From Streptomyces pristinaespiralis (GTDB lineage Bacteria; Actinomycetota; Actinomycetes; Streptomycetales; Streptomycetaceae), in NCBI RefSeq assembly GCF_001278075.1, contig NZ_CP011340.1, positions 6,073,501-6,137,500 on the forward strand: DNA of 64,000 nt, read 5' to 3'. The translations under genes were made by a program, and so were the position numbers. The notes under the pieces are model-generated. The model had not been told where the DNA came from, did no database searches, and saw nothing but the letters and a program-made list of their open reading frames with translations. This document shows, in pieces, positions 1 to 8,426 of the stretch (the stretch's first letter is position 1; every line of letters begins with the position of its first letter).

Positions 1-661
1 ACGTCTGCCCGGCGATCTTCAGATCGAGGACCTCGTCCTGCTTCTCGTGCGTGAAGCGCAGCTCGTACCGCACGGACGCGATCCGCTCCAGCGGTATCCG
101 CAGGTCCACGTGGCCCGCCTGGCGCAGCCGCAGCGTGTCCGCCGACAGGACGTGCGGGCGCGTGACGGAAGCCGCCTGGAGGCCCAGCATGAACAGGACG
201 GTGTAGACGTCCACGACGAGCAGCACGGCGTGCACGGCCGGCCAGTTCCGGAGCAGCACCGCCATGACGGCCGTCTCGACGGCGCAGACGAAGGTGAAGC
301 CGTACATCAGGGCGGCCTGGTCCCGCGCGTGCCCGAAAGCGCGGTCGCCCGGCCCGACGCCGTCACGGCGCCGTGCGATCCAGAGGACCAGGCTGAACAT
401 CAGCCGCAGCTCGTGGCCGACGAGCCGCAGCACGGGCAGCGGTACGAGCTCGGCCAGCGCCTCCCGCCCGGTCAGCCCACGCCTGTGCAGCCGCAGAAAG
501 GCGAACACCTCCGCGGCGAGCAGCAGGACGACGGCCACCTCGGCGACGGCGAGGACGACGACCGGGATCCGCACACCGCCCACCAGGCACACGGCGAGCA
601 GCAGTTCGGCGGGCAGTACCGCGTAGGCCACGCCCCGCAGGGCGCCGAGCAGCCGGTTCAC
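1..661 (-). CDS. Polytopic membrane protein, C-terminus cut by window edge
   Basis: The frame runs from a GTG at 661 to the left edge without a stop, giving about 220 residues of an incomplete protein. Four hydrophobic stretches are visible (roughly residues 10-30, 33-53, 125-145 and 148-165) with short basic loops. After the last one comes a soluble part with alternating polar and hydrophobic residues, reminiscent of the PH-like tail seen in some actinobacterial membrane proteins. The GTG overlaps the stop of the MerR gene upstream (GTGA), so the two are translationally coupled and this is probably the regulator's partner or target. I do not recognise a function. The regulator could control an export or stress role, but that is inference from position only. 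Confidence 0.75.
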   Translation of the reverse strand, partial: MNRLLGALRGVAYAVLPAELLLAVCLVGGVRIPVVVLAVAEVAVVLLLAAEVFAFLRLHRRGLTGREALAELVPLPVLRLVGHELRLMFSLVLWIARRRDGVGPGDRAFGHARDQAALMYGFTFVCAVETAVMAVLLRNWPAVHAVLLVVDVYTVLFMLGLQAASVTRPHVLSADTLRLRQAGHVDLRIPLERIASVRYELRFTHEKQDEVLDLKIAGQT

Positions 662-1437
662 CGGGCACGCTCCATGACCAGTCGCAGGGCACGCTCCACC
701 ACGGCGGCCTGGGCGGGCGAGAAGTCCGCGAGGAACGCGTCCAGGAACCCCTCCTGGGGCGGGCCGTCCGTGCCGGCCGGCATCAGGTCGTCGGGCAGCA
801 CATCGGCGAGCCGCTGAGCCGCACGCTCGACCCGCGGGTCGGCCGGGTCGGCGTCCTCGAGCGCGTCGAGCTCCTCGTACAGCGCGTACGCCTGCTCCAT
901 GGCGCCCGGCGCCTCCGTCATCCGGCGCATCGCCCCCATCAACCGCTCCTGCTCCGCCGCGGGCGCCACCGTGTCCAGCAGCGCCAGGAGCTCGCGGTCC
1001 TTGGCCGCCATCGCCGGCTCCGGGCCGGGCAACGCGGCGGAGGCGCGCGCCATGTCCCCGAACAGCTCCGCCAGCATCGGCGACACCGGCCCCTCCGCGG
1101 GCAGCCGCCCCTCCCGCGCCTGGTCGAGCAGCGGGGCCAGCCGCGCCCGCCGCTCATGGATCAGTGCTTCCTGGCGCCCCAGGTCGGCGTCCAGCTCCTC
1201 CAGCACCTCGACCAGGTCCCGCCCCGCGTCCTCGGCGAGCACGTCGCGCACCTCGTCCAGCCCGATCCCCAGCTCGGTGAGCCGCCGGATCCGGGCGAGC
1301 AGCACGGCGTCGCGGACGGTGTACTCCCGGTACCCGTTGGGCAGCCGCACGGGCTCGGGCAGCAGCCCCAGGTGGTGGTAGTGCCTGACGGCCCGCGTGG
1401 TCACACCGACCAGCGCGGCGATCTCTCCGATTCGCAT
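658..1437 (-). CDS. MerR-family transcriptional regulator
   Basis: 259 residues. The first 70 are a standard MerR winged-helix DNA-binding domain (MRIGEIAALVG start, TRAVRHYHHLGLL recognition region, NGYREY wing), followed by a long coiled dimerisation helix at about residues 75-115. The remaining 145 residues are helical and acidic and would be the effector-binding part; no cysteine cluster of the metal-sensing type is present, so a TipA/BmrR-like organic ligand is more likely than a metal. The ATG at 1437 sits a few bases from a MerR-type -10 box, which suggests a leaderless, self-regulated transcript. The downstream membrane protein gene overlaps its stop codon and is presumably co-transcribed. 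Confidence 0.9.
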   Translation of the reverse strand: MRIGEIAALVGVTTRAVRHYHHLGLLPEPVRLPNGYREYTVRDAVLLARIRRLTELGIGLDEVRDVLAEDAGRDLVEVLEELDADLGRQEALIHERRARLAPLLDQAREGRLPAEGPVSPMLAELFGDMARASAALPGPEPAMAAKDRELLALLDTVAPAAEQERLMGAMRRMTEAPGAMEQAYALYEELDALEDADPADPRVERAAQRLADVLPDDLMPAGTDGPPQEGFLDAFLADFSPAQAAVVERALRLVMERAR

Positions 1438-1443
1438 GGCTTC

Positions 1444-1474
1444 AGTAGAAACGTTGACGCTGCGACAAGGTCAA
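1444..1474 (-). promoter_or_regulatory. MerR-type promoter/operator with 19-bp spacer
   Basis: Read on the minus strand, TTGACC (1474-1469) and TCTACT (1449-1444) are separated by exactly 19 bases, the over-long spacer used by MerR-family activators. Inside the spacer at 1454-1468 lies an imperfect 15-base palindrome (TTGACGC-T-GCGACAA on the plus strand). The start codon follows the -10 by six bases, so the transcript is probably leaderless. Confidence 0.75.
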
Positions 1475-1571
1475 GCGCCGCCGGTCGGTGTGCGCGATGC
1501 CGTCACGTTCCCTTGATCGTGTGCCACGATCGAGGGAACGACCCCGATCACACGGACGGGCGGGTGCCTCG

Positions 1572-2171
1572 ATGTCCGACGCTGACGACATGACTGCCAT
1601 GCCGCACGAACCGATCACGCAGGCGGGCGACGTCCTGCTGGAGGGCTTCCTGGCGCTGGACACGCCGGAGGGCTTCCGGGCGGAACTGATCGAGGGGGAG
1701 ATCGTAGTGACACCGCCGCCGGACGGGGACCACGAGAACTACATCAACAAAATCGTCAAGCAGATCATCAGGCGTTCACGGACGGACATGGATTTCTCCG
1801 GGAACAAAGGGCTGACGCTGAGGCCGGTCACCGGGTCCACGAGGAACCACGTCATCCCGGACTGCACCCTCGCCCCGGCGGAGCTGAGCGTTTTCGAAGG
1901 CGCGGACCCTTGGATGCCCTGCGACGGGGTGGCGATGGTGCTGGAGGTCACCTCCACCCGTCCCCAGGCCGACCGTGAGGCCAAGCGCCGCGCGTACGCC
2001 CAGGGTGCGATCCCGCTCTACCTCCTGGTGGACAGGGAGGCTTCGGCCCTGACGCTCTTCACCGACCCGGAACGCGGTGACTACCGTGAGCGGCACACGG
2101 TCCCGTTCGGCAAGCCGCTCGCCCTCCCCGAGCCGTTCGGCTTCGACCTGGAGACCGCCGACTTCCTCTGA
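1572..2171 (+). CDS. Uma2-family (DUF820) putative nuclease
   Basis: 199 residues with the Uma2 restriction-endonuclease-like fold: ELIEGEIVV near residue 38, IPDCTLAP with Asp97, then LEVTS with Glu125 and a downstream Lys138, spaced like a PD-(D/E)XK core. Many copies of this family exist in Streptomyces and cyanobacteria and their biological role is mostly unknown. An ATG at 1572 was chosen because a GC-rich purine stretch (GGACGGGCGGG) precedes it; in-frame ATGs at 1590 and 1599 are alternatives and no important motif would be lost. It lies directly upstream of rnpB, whose promoter probably overlaps the end of this gene. Confidence 0.8.
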   Translation: MSDADDMTAMPHEPITQAGDVLLEGFLALDTPEGFRAELIEGEIVVTPPPDGDHENYINKIVKQIIRRSRTDMDFSGNKGLTLRPVTGSTRNHVIPDCTLAPAELSVFEGADPWMPCDGVAMVLEVTSTRPQADREAKRRAYAQGAIPLYLLVDREASALTLFTDPERGDYRERHTVPFGKPLALPEPFGFDLETADFL

Positions 2172-2180
2172 AACGCCAGG

Positions 2181-2186
2181 TAGCAT
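2181..2186 (+). promoter_or_regulatory. Possible -10 box for rnpB
   Basis: TAGCAT lies 10 bases before the predicted 5' end of the RNase P RNA and fits the actinomycete TANNNT -10 pattern. No convincing -35 hexamer is visible, so this is a weak call. Confidence 0.35.
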
Positions 2187-2195
2187 GGTCACCAC

Positions 2196-2606
2196 GGCAG
2201 ACGAGCCGGGCGGACGGCCGCGTGGGGATCAGCAGTGATCCTCCCGAGGAACGTCCGGGCTCCACAGGGCAGGGTGGTGGGTAACGCCCACCCGGGGTGA
2301 CCCGCGGGACAGTGCCACAGAAAACAGACCGCCGGGGACCTCGGTCCTCGGTAAGGGTGAAACGGTGGTGTAAGAGACCACCAGCGCCTGAGGTGACTCA
2401 GGCGGCTAGGTAAACCCCACCTGGAGCAAGGTCAAGAGGGACCGCCGGAAGGTGGTCCTGCGCGGACGCATGAGGGCTGCCCGCCCGAGTCCGCGGGTAG
2501 ACCGCACGAGGCCGGCGGCAACGCCGGTCCTAGATGGATGGCCGTCGCCCCGACGACCGCGAGGTCCCGGGGCACAGAACCCGGCGTACAGCCCGACTCG
2601 TCTGCC
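2196..2606 (+). ncRNA. rnpB: RNase P RNA (bacterial type A)
   Basis: About 411 nt, the catalytic RNA that matures tRNA 5' ends. All universally conserved blocks are present in order: GAGGAACGTCCGGGCTCC (5' strand of P4), CAGTGCCACAGAAAACAG, GGTAAGGGTGAAACGGTGG, GTAAGAGACCACCAG, TAAACCCCACCTGGAGCAAG, and ACAGAACCCGGCGTA (3' strand of P4). The ends were set by helix P1: 2196-2211 pairs with 2591-2606 with one mismatch. The final 27 bases (2580-2606) recur downstream at 29158-29184, showing that the 3' end serves as an integration site while the gene itself was restored. No terminator is visible directly after it. Confidence 0.97.
2580..2606. repeat. Left attachment-site copy (rnpB 3' end)
   Basis: The last 27 bases of rnpB, containing GCGTACAGCCCGACTCGTCT, recur exactly at 29158-29184 and with two mismatches at 27581-27607. 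Four more bases (GCCA) match the 27581 copy but not the outer copy. This is the pattern left by site-specific recombination into the 3' end of an RNA gene. Confidence 0.85.
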
Positions 2607-3390
2607 GCCAAGGGTCCATGACCAGGGAACATGCTGGCCAGGGGCCCTTTGTGTCGGATCAGGGGCTTGGATGGACCCCGTTCCGCACCGGTTCAAACCG
2701 GACCGCGTGGCTACGCAAGTAGCCACGAGAGTAGCCGTGAAGACCGGGCCTGTGGGTGGCGACGGCGTGGCCTGACCTGGTGCAGGTGGCCTCTGGCCTG
2801 GGACATCCGGGTGGTCCCGTCACCATGCCCGGGCACGCAGTGCAGCCGCTTCGGGCTTGTACTTCTCCCACAGCCCTGTTGAGTGGAGGAGCGCACTCTT
2901 CGTCTGATCGTCAGCGGTCTGGCTGCACCGACTATTCGCGGCCGAGGTGGCCCATGTCCGCACATCGACGACGGCTCGGGCGAGGAACCGTAGGCCGACC
3001 GCGGCCCCGCCGACCGGGCGCGCGAGCACGAAGGGCAGCGGCGTCGGCTCGGGCGGTGGCGTGCCTACCATGGCCCGTTCAGCGCGGGGCGGCTGCGCAC
3101 GCAGACGATGACGCGGTCCGGGTAGGGGCCCTGGATGCTTGTCCACGTCCGGCCGCCCTGGTCGAGGGGTTCGCGGACGCTGTCGGCGAGGCGGGCGCGG
3201 AACCGCTTTCGGGATTCGGGCCGGGGGGACGTCACAGAAGCTTCCGGGAGGGGCGGTAGGTGGTTCCTGAGCCCGGCTCCGGGGCGGGGCCGGGCTCCGG
3301 TCCGAGTCCTGTCGATCTCCACCCCGCGCGCGGTTTCCCGGCCGTAAACTGAAGCCCTTTACGAAGCCGGTTGGGGGCACGAAAGTACCG
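2607..3390. other. Non-coding left end of the integrated island
   Basis: 784 bases without a convincing gene. It carries an inverted repeat with arms CGTGGCTAC/GTAGCCACG and a direct repeat of GTAGCC (see separate entry). A weak -10-like TAAACT at 3345-3350 precedes the kinase start by about 40 bases. Short minus-strand frames here have low-complexity translations and no recognisable domain. No integrase or excisionase was found. Confidence 0.6.
2706..2736. repeat. Inverted repeat plus GTAGCC direct repeats (candidate integrase arm sites)
   Basis: CGTGGCTAC (2706-2714) and GTAGCCACG (2719-2727) form a perfect 9-bp inverted repeat with loop GCAA. GTAGCC occurs at 2719-2724 and again at 2731-2736, a 12-base period. 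The same GTAGCC-N6-GTAGCC arrangement occurs near the other end of the island at 29086-29103, which is what arm-type binding sites of a tyrosine integrase would look like. The hairpin could alternatively act as a weak terminator for rnpB. Confidence 0.45.
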
Positions 3391-4902
3391 ATGAACCCGC
3401 TGAACACCGCGATCGATCCACGAGCTGTCGGCCCTTTCGAACTGTTGCGGGTGCTCGGCCAGGGTGGGATGGGTCGCGCCTATCTCGCCCGGCGGCTGCC
3501 CCTGGAGCGATTGGGACCGGAGTACGAGGCCGCCTACCACCTCGCGGAGCAGGACGACGACAGCGCCGGACCCGGACTCGCGGTCGTCAAGGTCATCAGG
3601 CCGTCGGTGTTCACCGAGTACACGGCGGCCGACCAGCAGAAGGCGCGTGACCGCTTCGAGCAGGAGGTCGACGCGATCCGCTCCGTGCTGAGCGCCCGCG
3701 TTCCCGCGCTGCGCGGGGCCGACGTCGCGACCGATCGGCCGTGGCTCGCGATGGACTACATACACGGGCCCACGCTGCACAGACTGGTGACGGGGAACGG
3801 ACCTCTCGAGGTCGTTCCCTTCGCGGGGCTCGGCCTCGCTCTGGTGGACGCGTTGCGGGCCATCCACGGCGAGAAGATCCTTCACCGGGATCTCAAGCCG
3901 AGCAACATCGTTCTCGGTCCGGCCGGACCGGTGGTCCTGGACTTCGGCCTCGCGGTGCTCTCCGAGCGCCGGTCGAGCGGGGCTCTCACCGAGACCGGCG
4001 CGTCCATGGGCACTCATGGCTACACGCCGATGGAGCAGCTTCTCGACGCGAAGCACGTCGAGGAGCCCGCCGACGTGTACGCGTTCGGGGCGACCCTCTA
4101 CTTCGCGGTGACCAAGGCTCCTCCGTACCCCGTCGCGCCGACGGGCTCACCGCCCGACTGGGACGGAATCGACGAAGGGATCCGGGAGCTGCTCGCCCCG
4201 ATGCTCCTGCACGAAGCCGGGCAGCGGCCCGTCCTGGACGTGGTGGAGGACCGCCTCACGGCCCTGCTCGCCGCGCACGGCTCGTCGCCCGAGGAAGCGG
4301 ACGAGGCGCTGGCCACGCTGGTCCGCGACTCGGGGCTGATCCCCGTACTGCCCCCTGAGGCCCTGACTGATCAGCCCGATCCGGAGGTCCGGGAACAGGC
4401 GCAGCGAGCGGTCGACGACGGTGCGGCGCCCGACAGCCCCTGGGCGGCGGCCGGGGCCGAACTCTTCGATGAGCTCTTCGCCGCCTCCGCATCGGTTGGC
4501 GACGATGAGCTCCCGGCATCGGACGGGGACGAAGACGCGGACGACGCCGAGGGTGAGAAGAACCTCGTGCCGGGTGGGGACGGCGTGCATCCGGGGCCGA
4601 ACGGTCACATGGCGACCCCGGCCGATGCACAGCCATCCGGCCAAGACGGCCCCGCCCCGAACGGCGTCACTCCGGTCCCCGCGCAACCAGTGGTCTCGCC
4701 GAAGCCCGCACCGCCCGCCAGGGACGGCGCCGCACCCTCCGCCCCCACCGTGGCGACCAGCTACCGGCTTCAGCCTCCGGCGCCGCGCGCTTCACAGAAG
4801 CGGGAGGCGGCGTTCAACGCCGCGCCCGCCACCGTGCCGCCCGCCGCTGCGAAGGCCGCTGACCGTCTACGCCGCGACTACGCGCACAGCCGGCACCTGT
4901 AG
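3391..4902 (+). CDS. Serine/threonine protein kinase, first gene of defence locus
   Basis: 503 residues. The N-terminal kinase domain (about 15-285) has all Hanks motifs: GQGGMG glycine loop (residues 23-28), Lys67 in VVKVI, HRDLKPSN with catalytic Asp167, DFG at 184-186, and a GTHGYTPMEQ activation/P+1 loop. An unusual insert of about 25 residues separates the glycine loop from the ATP-binding lysine. The C-terminal 200 residues are acidic then Pro/Ala-rich with no transmembrane helix, so unlike PknB-type receptor kinases this one is cytosolic. It starts a row of same-strand genes for two helicases and a methyltransferase, which suggests it phosphorylates a component of that system, as the kinase PglW is thought to do in Pgl/BREX type 2. 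That role is inference. Confidence 0.88.
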   Translation: MNPLNTAIDPRAVGPFELLRVLGQGGMGRAYLARRLPLERLGPEYEAAYHLAEQDDDSAGPGLAVVKVIRPSVFTEYTAADQQKARDRFEQEVDAIRSVLSARVPALRGADVATDRPWLAMDYIHGPTLHRLVTGNGPLEVVPFAGLGLALVDALRAIHGEKILHRDLKPSNIVLGPAGPVVLDFGLAVLSERRSSGALTETGASMGTHGYTPMEQLLDAKHVEEPADVYAFGATLYFAVTKAPPYPVAPTGSPPDWDGIDEGIRELLAPMLLHEAGQRPVLDVVEDRLTALLAAHGSSPEEADEALATLVRDSGLIPVLPPEALTDQPDPEVREQAQRAVDDGAAPDSPWAAAGAELFDELFAASASVGDDELPASDGDEDADDAEGEKNLVPGGDGVHPGPNGHMATPADAQPSGQDGPAPNGVTPVPAQPVVSPKPAPPARDGAAPSAPTVATSYRLQPPAPRASQKREAAFNAAPATVPPAAAKAADRLRRDYAHSRHL

Positions 4903-4906
4903 GGCC

Positions 4907-4938
4907 GGCACGGCCTCCCGGCGCCGGAAGGCCGTGCC
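4907..4938 (+). terminator. Hairpin after the kinase gene
   Basis: A perfect 10-bp stem (GGCACGGCCT at 4907-4916 with AGGCCGTGCC at 4929-4938, 12-base loop) begins five bases after the kinase stop codon. There is no U-tract. It may be a terminator or an attenuator/processing site that uncouples the kinase from the helicase gene. Confidence 0.5.
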
Positions 4939-5059
4939 GCCTCGCGCCGTAACCTCGTCCGAGCCACCCGGCTCTTCCGGCTCCCCCGGGTGTCCAGAAC
5001 TTCGCTACCCGACAGACCGACAGTCCCCGATCGCCACCGACTCTAAGGACCCTCACCCG

Positions 5060-8000
5060 ATGCCCGACGCAGCGCACGCCGACAGCTCGGTCACTCCTGC
5101 CGGGCCGCCCCCGGCGGGGACCGTGATCGAGGTCAGGGACGAGGAGTGGCTGGTACGCAACAGTTCTACGACGCCGAACGGCGAGTACGTCGTCGAGGCC
5201 ACCGGAGCCTCCGAGCTGGTACGGGGCCGTACGGCCCGTTTCCTGAGCTCGCTTGACGAGCCACGTGTCCTGCGCCCCGAGGACACCGTGCTGCTGCCCG
5301 ACTCCTCGCGGCACTTCCGGCGCAGCCGTCTCTTCCTGGAGGCGGTACTGCGCCGGACTCCGCTCCCGCAGATCCAGACGGGGCTCGCGCTCACCGATGG
5401 ATTCCTGCTGGACCGGATGGACTACCAACTGCGCCCGGCGGTGAAGGCTCTGGCGGATCCGCTCCGCCCGCGGCTGCTGATCGGTGACGTGGTCGGTCTC
5501 GGCAAGACCCTCGAAATCGGGGTGCTGCTCGGCGAGTTGGTACGCCGGGGACGCGGGGAGCGCATCCTGGTCGTCACCCCGGCCCCCGTCCTGGAGCAGT
5601 TCCAGCACGAGCTCTGGACGCGTTTCTCGCTGCCGCTGGTCCGGCTCGACAGTGTCGGCATCGCGCGGATCGAACGGAAGGTTCCGGCCGGCCGGAACCC
5701 GTTCACGTACTACAAGCGCGTGATCGTCTCCATGGACACGTTGAAGAACCCGAAGCGGTACCGGCCCTGGCTGGAGGACGTGCACTGGGACGCCGTCGTG
5801 ATCGACGAGTCGCACAACCTCATCAACCGGGGCAGCGACCGCCGGGCCCTGGCCAACCTCCTCGCGGACCGTACGGACGCCCTCATCCTCGCCAGTGCCA
5901 CCCCCCACAACGGCGACATGGCCTCCTTCACCGGCCTGGTGCGCCTTCTCGATCCCATGGCGGTCAAGGACCCGAAGCATCCCAAGCCGGAGGAACTGCA
6001 TCATCTGATGCTGCGCCGGACGAAGACCAGCACGGAGGTGGCCAAGGCTCTCAACGGCGCCTGGGCACCGCGCGGCGGCTCGTATCCGGTGCCGTGCGCG
6101 GCGAGCGACCTGGAGGAGCGGATCTTCGCCGAGCTGGCGGGATTCTGGCTCGCGAAGCCCGGCGAGGAGTCCGCCGTCGCGGGGCCGGGCGAGACGGTTC
6201 CCGCTCCTGTGGCCCCGGCCGTCCAGGCCACCGACGACCGGCTTTTCCCGTACGTCCTGCTGAAGTCCTTCCTCTCCTCCCACCGGGCCCTGTTCGCCAC
6301 CGTCCGCAAGCGGCTCACCGGACTCGGCCATCGGCTCCCGAAGGAGCATACGGAGATCACCGACCCGCCGGTGCCCGGTGCGGCCGACGCTCCGGCCACG
6401 CCGGAAGTCGCGTCCCTGCTGCGGCTCGCCGACCTGGCCCGAGCCCTGGAGGTGGCGACAGCCGACGCGCTGCGGCGGCCCGCCGCCGAGCGTGATCTGC
6501 CGGCCACCTCCAAGCTGGCCGGTCTGGTCACCGAGCTGCGGAGGATCGGAGTGGGAGTGGGCAGCGCGCGCCGCGCCGTGGTGTTCTCCGAGCGCCGCGA
6601 GACGCTGGCCTGGCTCGGCGCCGTCCTGCCGCCGCTGCTCGGCTGGCGGGACGGGGACGACGCCGCGGCTGCCGTGCGGGTCCTGCACAGCCTCGTACCG
6701 GACACCGTCCAGCAGGGGTACGTCGACGAGTTCGCGCGGGCCGGCGGCGACATCCGGCTGCTGCTGACCGGTGACGGCGCCTCCGAGGGCGTCAACCTCC
6801 ACCGCCAGTGTCATCACCTGATCCACTGGGACCTGCCGTGGAGCCTGATCCGCGTGGAGCAGCGCAACGGCCGCATCGACCGCTACGGCCAGAGTGAGCC
6901 GCCCGAGTTCCGGGCCATGGTCATGACCTCGAAGGTGGAAGGCGCGCTGGACGACACCGCCGTCGCCGTGAAGGTGCTGGCCCGTGAGGCTCGCGTCCAC
7001 GAGATCCTCGGCGCGGTCGAGGCCGCGACGAAGGAGAACGACGCGGACCGCGAGGAGATCCGTGTGATGGAAGCGCTGTTCACTGGCGTCGCCCCGGACG
7101 ACGCGGTACGTGACCTGGAGGCAGTACCCGCCGCCACGGACGGCGATGAGGTGCTGACGACCGGACTGCCCGTCGAGCGGCAGACTCTGGCCGAGTTCGG
7201 CACCGGCCCCGCCCCCGCCCCCGCTTCAGATGGGGTCGGCGACGATCCCGATGGGTTCGCGGGCCCGGACGACTTCGGTTCCTTCGAGGATTCGGGCGAC
7301 TTCGACGATCTCGACGACTTCGACCTGGACGCGATCGGCCCTCCGAACCCCGCGGACGGCACCGCCGGTCCGGGCGTCAACGGCAACGGCAACGGCGGCC
7401 AGGCCACGGGCACCACCGAGACCGGTACCACCGAACACGACGACGGGACGGGAAGCGGCACTCTGCCGCCCATCCCCACCGTCGACACCCTCCGGCTGTT
7501 CGCGGACTCCGCCGAGCGCAACCGTCGGGAGTACGTCCTGACCGGCCTGGCCGAACTCGCCGACCTGGAGCAGTTCCGGCTCCACACCGCCGCCGTCGGC
7601 AACGACCTCAGCTTCGACACTCCCGCGGATCTCTTCCGGCAACTCGACGTGCTGCCCCCCGGCTATCTGCGCGACCAAAACATCAAGCGCCGCATGAACC
7701 TCACGTTCAGCCGCACGGACGGGGCGGAGTCCCTGCGCCGCGCCCGCGAGGCCGCGGACTCGACCTCCCTGTGGCCAGACGCGCACTATGTCGGCGAGCT
7801 GCACCCGGTGGTGGAATGGATCACCGACAAGGTGCTGGTGCAGATCGGGCGTCAGCAGGCGCCCGTCCTCCAGGTCGACCCGACAGCGTTGCCCGCCGGC
7901 CCGGTGGTCCTCACCCAGGGCGTGTGGTCCAACGCGGAGGGCCGTCCGACTGTCGTCGCCTGGTGTGCCGTGGAGGGCTTGGCGAGCGGCAAGCCCCAGG

Positions 8001-8353
8001 TGCGCGAGCTGACCCGTGAGGTGCTGGCCGAGTACGGCATCGGCCCCGACATGGACGATCACTACGCCGCCGGGGACATCGACGCCCTCCAGGCACTGGT
8101 GGGGCCCGCGGTCACCGAGACCCGGCGCGAGCTCAAGAAGCTGCGAAGGATCGCGAACGAAAAGGTCGACGCGCCGCTGCACGCCTACGAACGGCGGGTC
8201 GGCCGCTGGCAGCAGCAGTCCCTTCCCGGCTTCGCGGGCGGGCGCGGCGCACGAGACGCCGCGGCCGAACGGCTTCGTGAGGCCGCCGCGCGGATGCGCA
8301 CCACGGGTGAGCCGATGGTACGGATCCTCGCCGTCCTGGAACCGGGCGCATGA
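5060..8353 (+). CDS. SNF2-type helicase, DrmD-like
   Basis: 1097 residues. An SF2/SNF2 ATPase core is clear: Walker A GDVVGLGKT near residue 142, Walker B VVIDESHN near 247, SATPHNGD (motif III) near 277, then in the second RecA lobe VVFSERRET and QRNGRIDRYGQ (motif VI) near 601. Around residues 715-775 is an acidic, flexible linker, followed by about 300 residues of C-terminal extension. Long proteins with a GDxVGLGKT core and this layout are the DrmD helicases of class 1 DISARM, where the gene also sits directly before an adenine methylase. The start at 5060 follows AAGGA 10 bases upstream; the open frame extends much further left but overlaps the kinase gene and has no sensible sequence. 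Confidence 0.85.
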   Translation: MPDAAHADSSVTPAGPPPAGTVIEVRDEEWLVRNSSTTPNGEYVVEATGASELVRGRTARFLSSLDEPRVLRPEDTVLLPDSSRHFRRSRLFLEAVLRRTPLPQIQTGLALTDGFLLDRMDYQLRPAVKALADPLRPRLLIGDVVGLGKTLEIGVLLGELVRRGRGERILVVTPAPVLEQFQHELWTRFSLPLVRLDSVGIARIERKVPAGRNPFTYYKRVIVSMDTLKNPKRYRPWLEDVHWDAVVIDESHNLINRGSDRRALANLLADRTDALILASATPHNGDMASFTGLVRLLDPMAVKDPKHPKPEELHHLMLRRTKTSTEVAKALNGAWAPRGGSYPVPCAASDLEERIFAELAGFWLAKPGEESAVAGPGETVPAPVAPAVQATDDRLFPYVLLKSFLSSHRALFATVRKRLTGLGHRLPKEHTEITDPPVPGAADAPATPEVASLLRLADLARALEVATADALRRPAAERDLPATSKLAGLVTELRRIGVGVGSARRAVVFSERRETLAWLGAVLPPLLGWRDGDDAAAAVRVLHSLVPDTVQQGYVDEFARAGGDIRLLLTGDGASEGVNLHRQCHHLIHWDLPWSLIRVEQRNGRIDRYGQSEPPEFRAMVMTSKVEGALDDTAVAVKVLAREARVHEILGAVEAATKENDADREEIRVMEALFTGVAPDDAVRDLEAVPAATDGDEVLTTGLPVERQTLAEFGTGPAPAPASDGVGDDPDGFAGPDDFGSFEDSGDFDDLDDFDLDAIGPPNPADGTAGPGVNGNGNGGQATGTTETGTTEHDDGTGSGTLPPIPTVDTLRLFADSAERNRREYVLTGLAELADLEQFRLHTAAVGNDLSFDTPADLFRQLDVLPPGYLRDQNIKRRMNLTFSRTDGAESLRRAREAADSTSLWPDAHYVGELHPVVEWITDKVLVQIGRQQAPVLQVDPTALPAGPVVLTQGVWSNAEGRPTVVAWCAVEGLASGKPQVRELTREVLAEYGIGPDMDDHYAAGDIDALQALVGPAVTETRRELKKLRRIANEKVDAPLHAYERRVGRWQQQSLPGFAGGRGARDAAAERLREAAARMRTTGEPMVRILAVLEPGA

Positions 8354-8426
8354 CAGGCCCGGCGGCCCCGGCAGAGACCCGTCACCCGTCACACACCGAG
8401 CACGAGCATGAGCAGGAGCAACAGGC

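Noticed and set aside
2688..2701. tRNA T-arm-like sequence CCGGTTCAAACCGG after rnpB
   Set aside because: No acceptor, D-arm or anticodon arm can be folded around it; it is a short palindrome only.
3065..3322. 85-codon minus-strand frame with a C-terminus resembling short phage proteins (WTSIQGPYPDRVIV)
   Set aside because: The N-terminal half is low-complexity, no clear ribosome-binding site or partner gene exists, and the resemblance is too weak to call a gene.
4421..5059. Upstream extension of the SNF2 helicase frame by 213 codons
   Set aside because: It overlaps the kinase gene in another frame and its translation is Arg/Pro-rich without any domain; the ATG at 5060 has a suitable ribosome-binding site.
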